This document shows, one piece after another, positions 62,876-64,000 of a stretch of 64,000 bases of DNA; positions within the stretch are counted from its first letter, which is position 1; each line of letters begins with the position of its first letter. The notes below the pieces were generated by a model, which saw only the letters and a list, made by a program, of their open reading frames with translations, was not told where the DNA came from and made no database searches. The stretch covers positions 558,001 through 622,000 of the forward strand of contig JAJCZU010000003.1 in assembly GCA_029262235.1 (NCBI GenBank), in the 5' to 3' direction. Position numbers and translations under genes: made by a program. This DNA comes from Candidatus Eiseniibacteriota bacterium (GTDB lineage: Bacteria; Orphanbacterota; Orphanbacteria; Orphanbacterales; Orphanbacteraceae).

Positions 62876-64000
62876 ATGTTAAAGCTCTTCGTCATGAACG
62901 TTACGGGGCTCGATTCCCGGTGGATCCGCCCCGAAACCATGCCGTTTCTGGCCGAAGCGCGTTCCCGCTGCCCGGCGCTTACTCTTCGAAACTATCCCAG
63001 CAACGATATTCTGCCATCGATTCTGACCGGAACGTATCCGCCGGAGCACGGAATCTGGGGCGTGCGCCTCAAGGAGGAGCAGCCCGCGGGGGCGGGCGCC
63101 GGCATCATGCCCGACTTTCTGGCAACTTCGGCCCAGTGTCTGCGCCACTGGATCACGGGCGAGTTCGATCTGAGCGCGATCCCGCCATGGCGTCGCAACC
63201 GATTCGAGATCACGCGGAGCAAGTACCGCCGTTTTGCAAGGCCATGGGACGTGCTCTCCGAGATCGGCGGGTGCGTTTCGGTCATGGGGGCTGTCGGGCG
63301 TGACCAGACCCGCTACCAGTTTCGCAGTCCGTCCGACCCGGTGAGGGAAGTGCTTCCCGACTGCGCGAACGGCGACGTGGCTCTCGACTGGCTCGAACTG
63401 TACACGATCAACCGCATCCAGCAGTGGTACGCGGATTCCGTGCGCGTCGGGCGCTGGTACGGGAAGGTCGATGCGTTCGTGAAGGCGGCCTGCGAGAAGT
63501 GTGCGAAGAACGGTGTCCTGCCCGTTCTCGTGAACGAGCACGGCCACGAGCCCGTGCGACGCAACATCGACCTGCGCGCCGCGCTGAAGAAATCGGGGCT
63601 TTCCCGCGACGAGTATTCGTATTTTCTCGAGCTTCCCATGGTGCGATTCTGGTTTCATACGGAGCGTGCCAGGGAAACGATCGGGAAGCTGCTCGGCGAA
63701 ATGGAAATGGTGCACGTGTTCCGACACGACGAAATGGCACCGCTCAATCTCGATTTCGGGGGCACGAGCTACGGCGAACTCTTCGGGTTTCTAGAACCCG
63801 GCAACATATTCTTTCCGCATGATTTCCATCACCCGCTCGGTAATTTCTATCTCGGTCTCGGCGACAGGAAGCAGTGGCCGCGCATTATGGACGCCAGGCA
63901 GCGGAGCAACTGCGGCTACCTTCCCGGCAACGACTGCGAGAAAGGGATCTTCCTCGTGTTCGACGAGTCGCTGCGCGTGACGGCCGCTGCGGGAGAGCCG
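62876..64000 (+). CDS. Alkaline-phosphatase-superfamily protein (type I phosphodiesterase-like), 3' end missing
   Basis: 375 codons are visible from the ATG at 62876, and the frame is open at the window end. The N-terminus MLKLFVMNVTGLDSRWIRPETMPFLAEA follows the superfamily pattern of a first metal-ligand Asp followed by 'P-x-L' helix residues. LPSILTGTYPPEHGIWG is the signature following the nucleophile in phosphodiesterase/nucleotide-pyrophosphatase relatives, and VLVNEHGHEPV resembles the DHG metal-binding motif with Glu replacing Asp. LEPGNIFFPHDFHHPLG is histidine-rich. No signal peptide, so cytoplasmic. Substrate unknown. Confidence 0.8.
   Translation, partial: MLKLFVMNVTGLDSRWIRPETMPFLAEARSRCPALTLRNYPSNDILPSILTGTYPPEHGIWGVRLKEEQPAGAGAGIMPDFLATSAQCLRHWITGEFDLSAIPPWRRNRFEITRSKYRRFARPWDVLSEIGGCVSVMGAVGRDQTRYQFRSPSDPVREVLPDCANGDVALDWLELYTINRIQQWYADSVRVGRWYGKVDAFVKAACEKCAKNGVLPVLVNEHGHEPVRRNIDLRAALKKSGLSRDEYSYFLELPMVRFWFHTERARETIGKLLGEMEMVHVFRHDEMAPLNLDFGGTSYGELFGFLEPGNIFFPHDFHHPLGNFYLGLGDRKQWPRIMDARQRSNCGYLPGNDCEKGIFLVFDESLRVTAAAGEP

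Overview
The window is about 61-63% GC by eye, densely packed with genes on both strands, and has no tRNA, rRNA, CRISPR array, prophage or insertion sequence that I can recognise. The gene set points to an uncultured Gram-negative bacterium of the FCB-type candidate phyla (Krumholzibacteriota, Eisenbacteria or Latescibacteria-like). The clues are five exported proteins that end in the same FlgD-like 'PNPFNPTT...YD..GR.V..L' C-terminal domain, an outer membrane shown by TamA/TamB and a TonB-dependent receptor, a TIGR02999-type ECF sigma factor joined to a kinase-TPR gene, and a single-chain pyruvate:ferredoxin oxidoreductase. This placement is inferred from family content, not from a marker gene.

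Layout. 1-7 kb: the end of a voltage-gated-like potassium channel with a TrkA domain, an SGNH-hydrolase/polytopic membrane protein pair, a small predicted nuclease-like/winged-helix protein, and asparagine synthase. 7-20 kb: a divergent locus. Leftward are an ATP/ADP-type nucleotide exchanger, a serine hydrolase, TamA and TamB. Rightward are a signal-peptide-bearing protein with glucan-water-dikinase-like domains and a second serine hydrolase. 20-29 kb: a fasciclin protein and three large exported proteins with the C-terminal sorting domain. 29-36 kb: pyruvate:ferredoxin oxidoreductase with a dihydroorotate-dehydrogenase-like partner, an exported protein and an HPP membrane protein. 36-48 kb: a GT39-like glycosyltransferase, two transmembrane Ser/Thr kinases with TPR repeats (one with its ECF sigma factor), a trypsin-like protease, a lipoprotein nucleosidase and a disordered protein. 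48-64 kb: RDD and YtoQ proteins, a TonB-dependent receptor, a 1490-residue subtilisin, homocysteine methyltransferase, a PQQ-type propeller lipoprotein broken by an in-frame TGA, an M13 peptidase and the start of an alkaline-phosphatase-superfamily protein.

The most interesting region is 13.2-20.0 kb. A nucleotide-exchange transporter lies back-to-back with a predicted exported dikinase whose domain order and motifs resemble alpha-glucan water dikinases. Each is co-transcribed with an exported class-A beta-lactamase-fold serine hydrolase, and the roughly 100-bp promoter region between them carries a tandemly repeated dyad. One reading is an envelope phosphorylation system that is fed with ATP by the translocase. 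The parts are visible in the sequence; the system is inference.

A second pattern is that at least seven genes have a TATAAT-like box 6-8 nt before the chosen start codon and mostly no usable Shine-Dalgarno sequence, which suggests frequent leaderless transcription.
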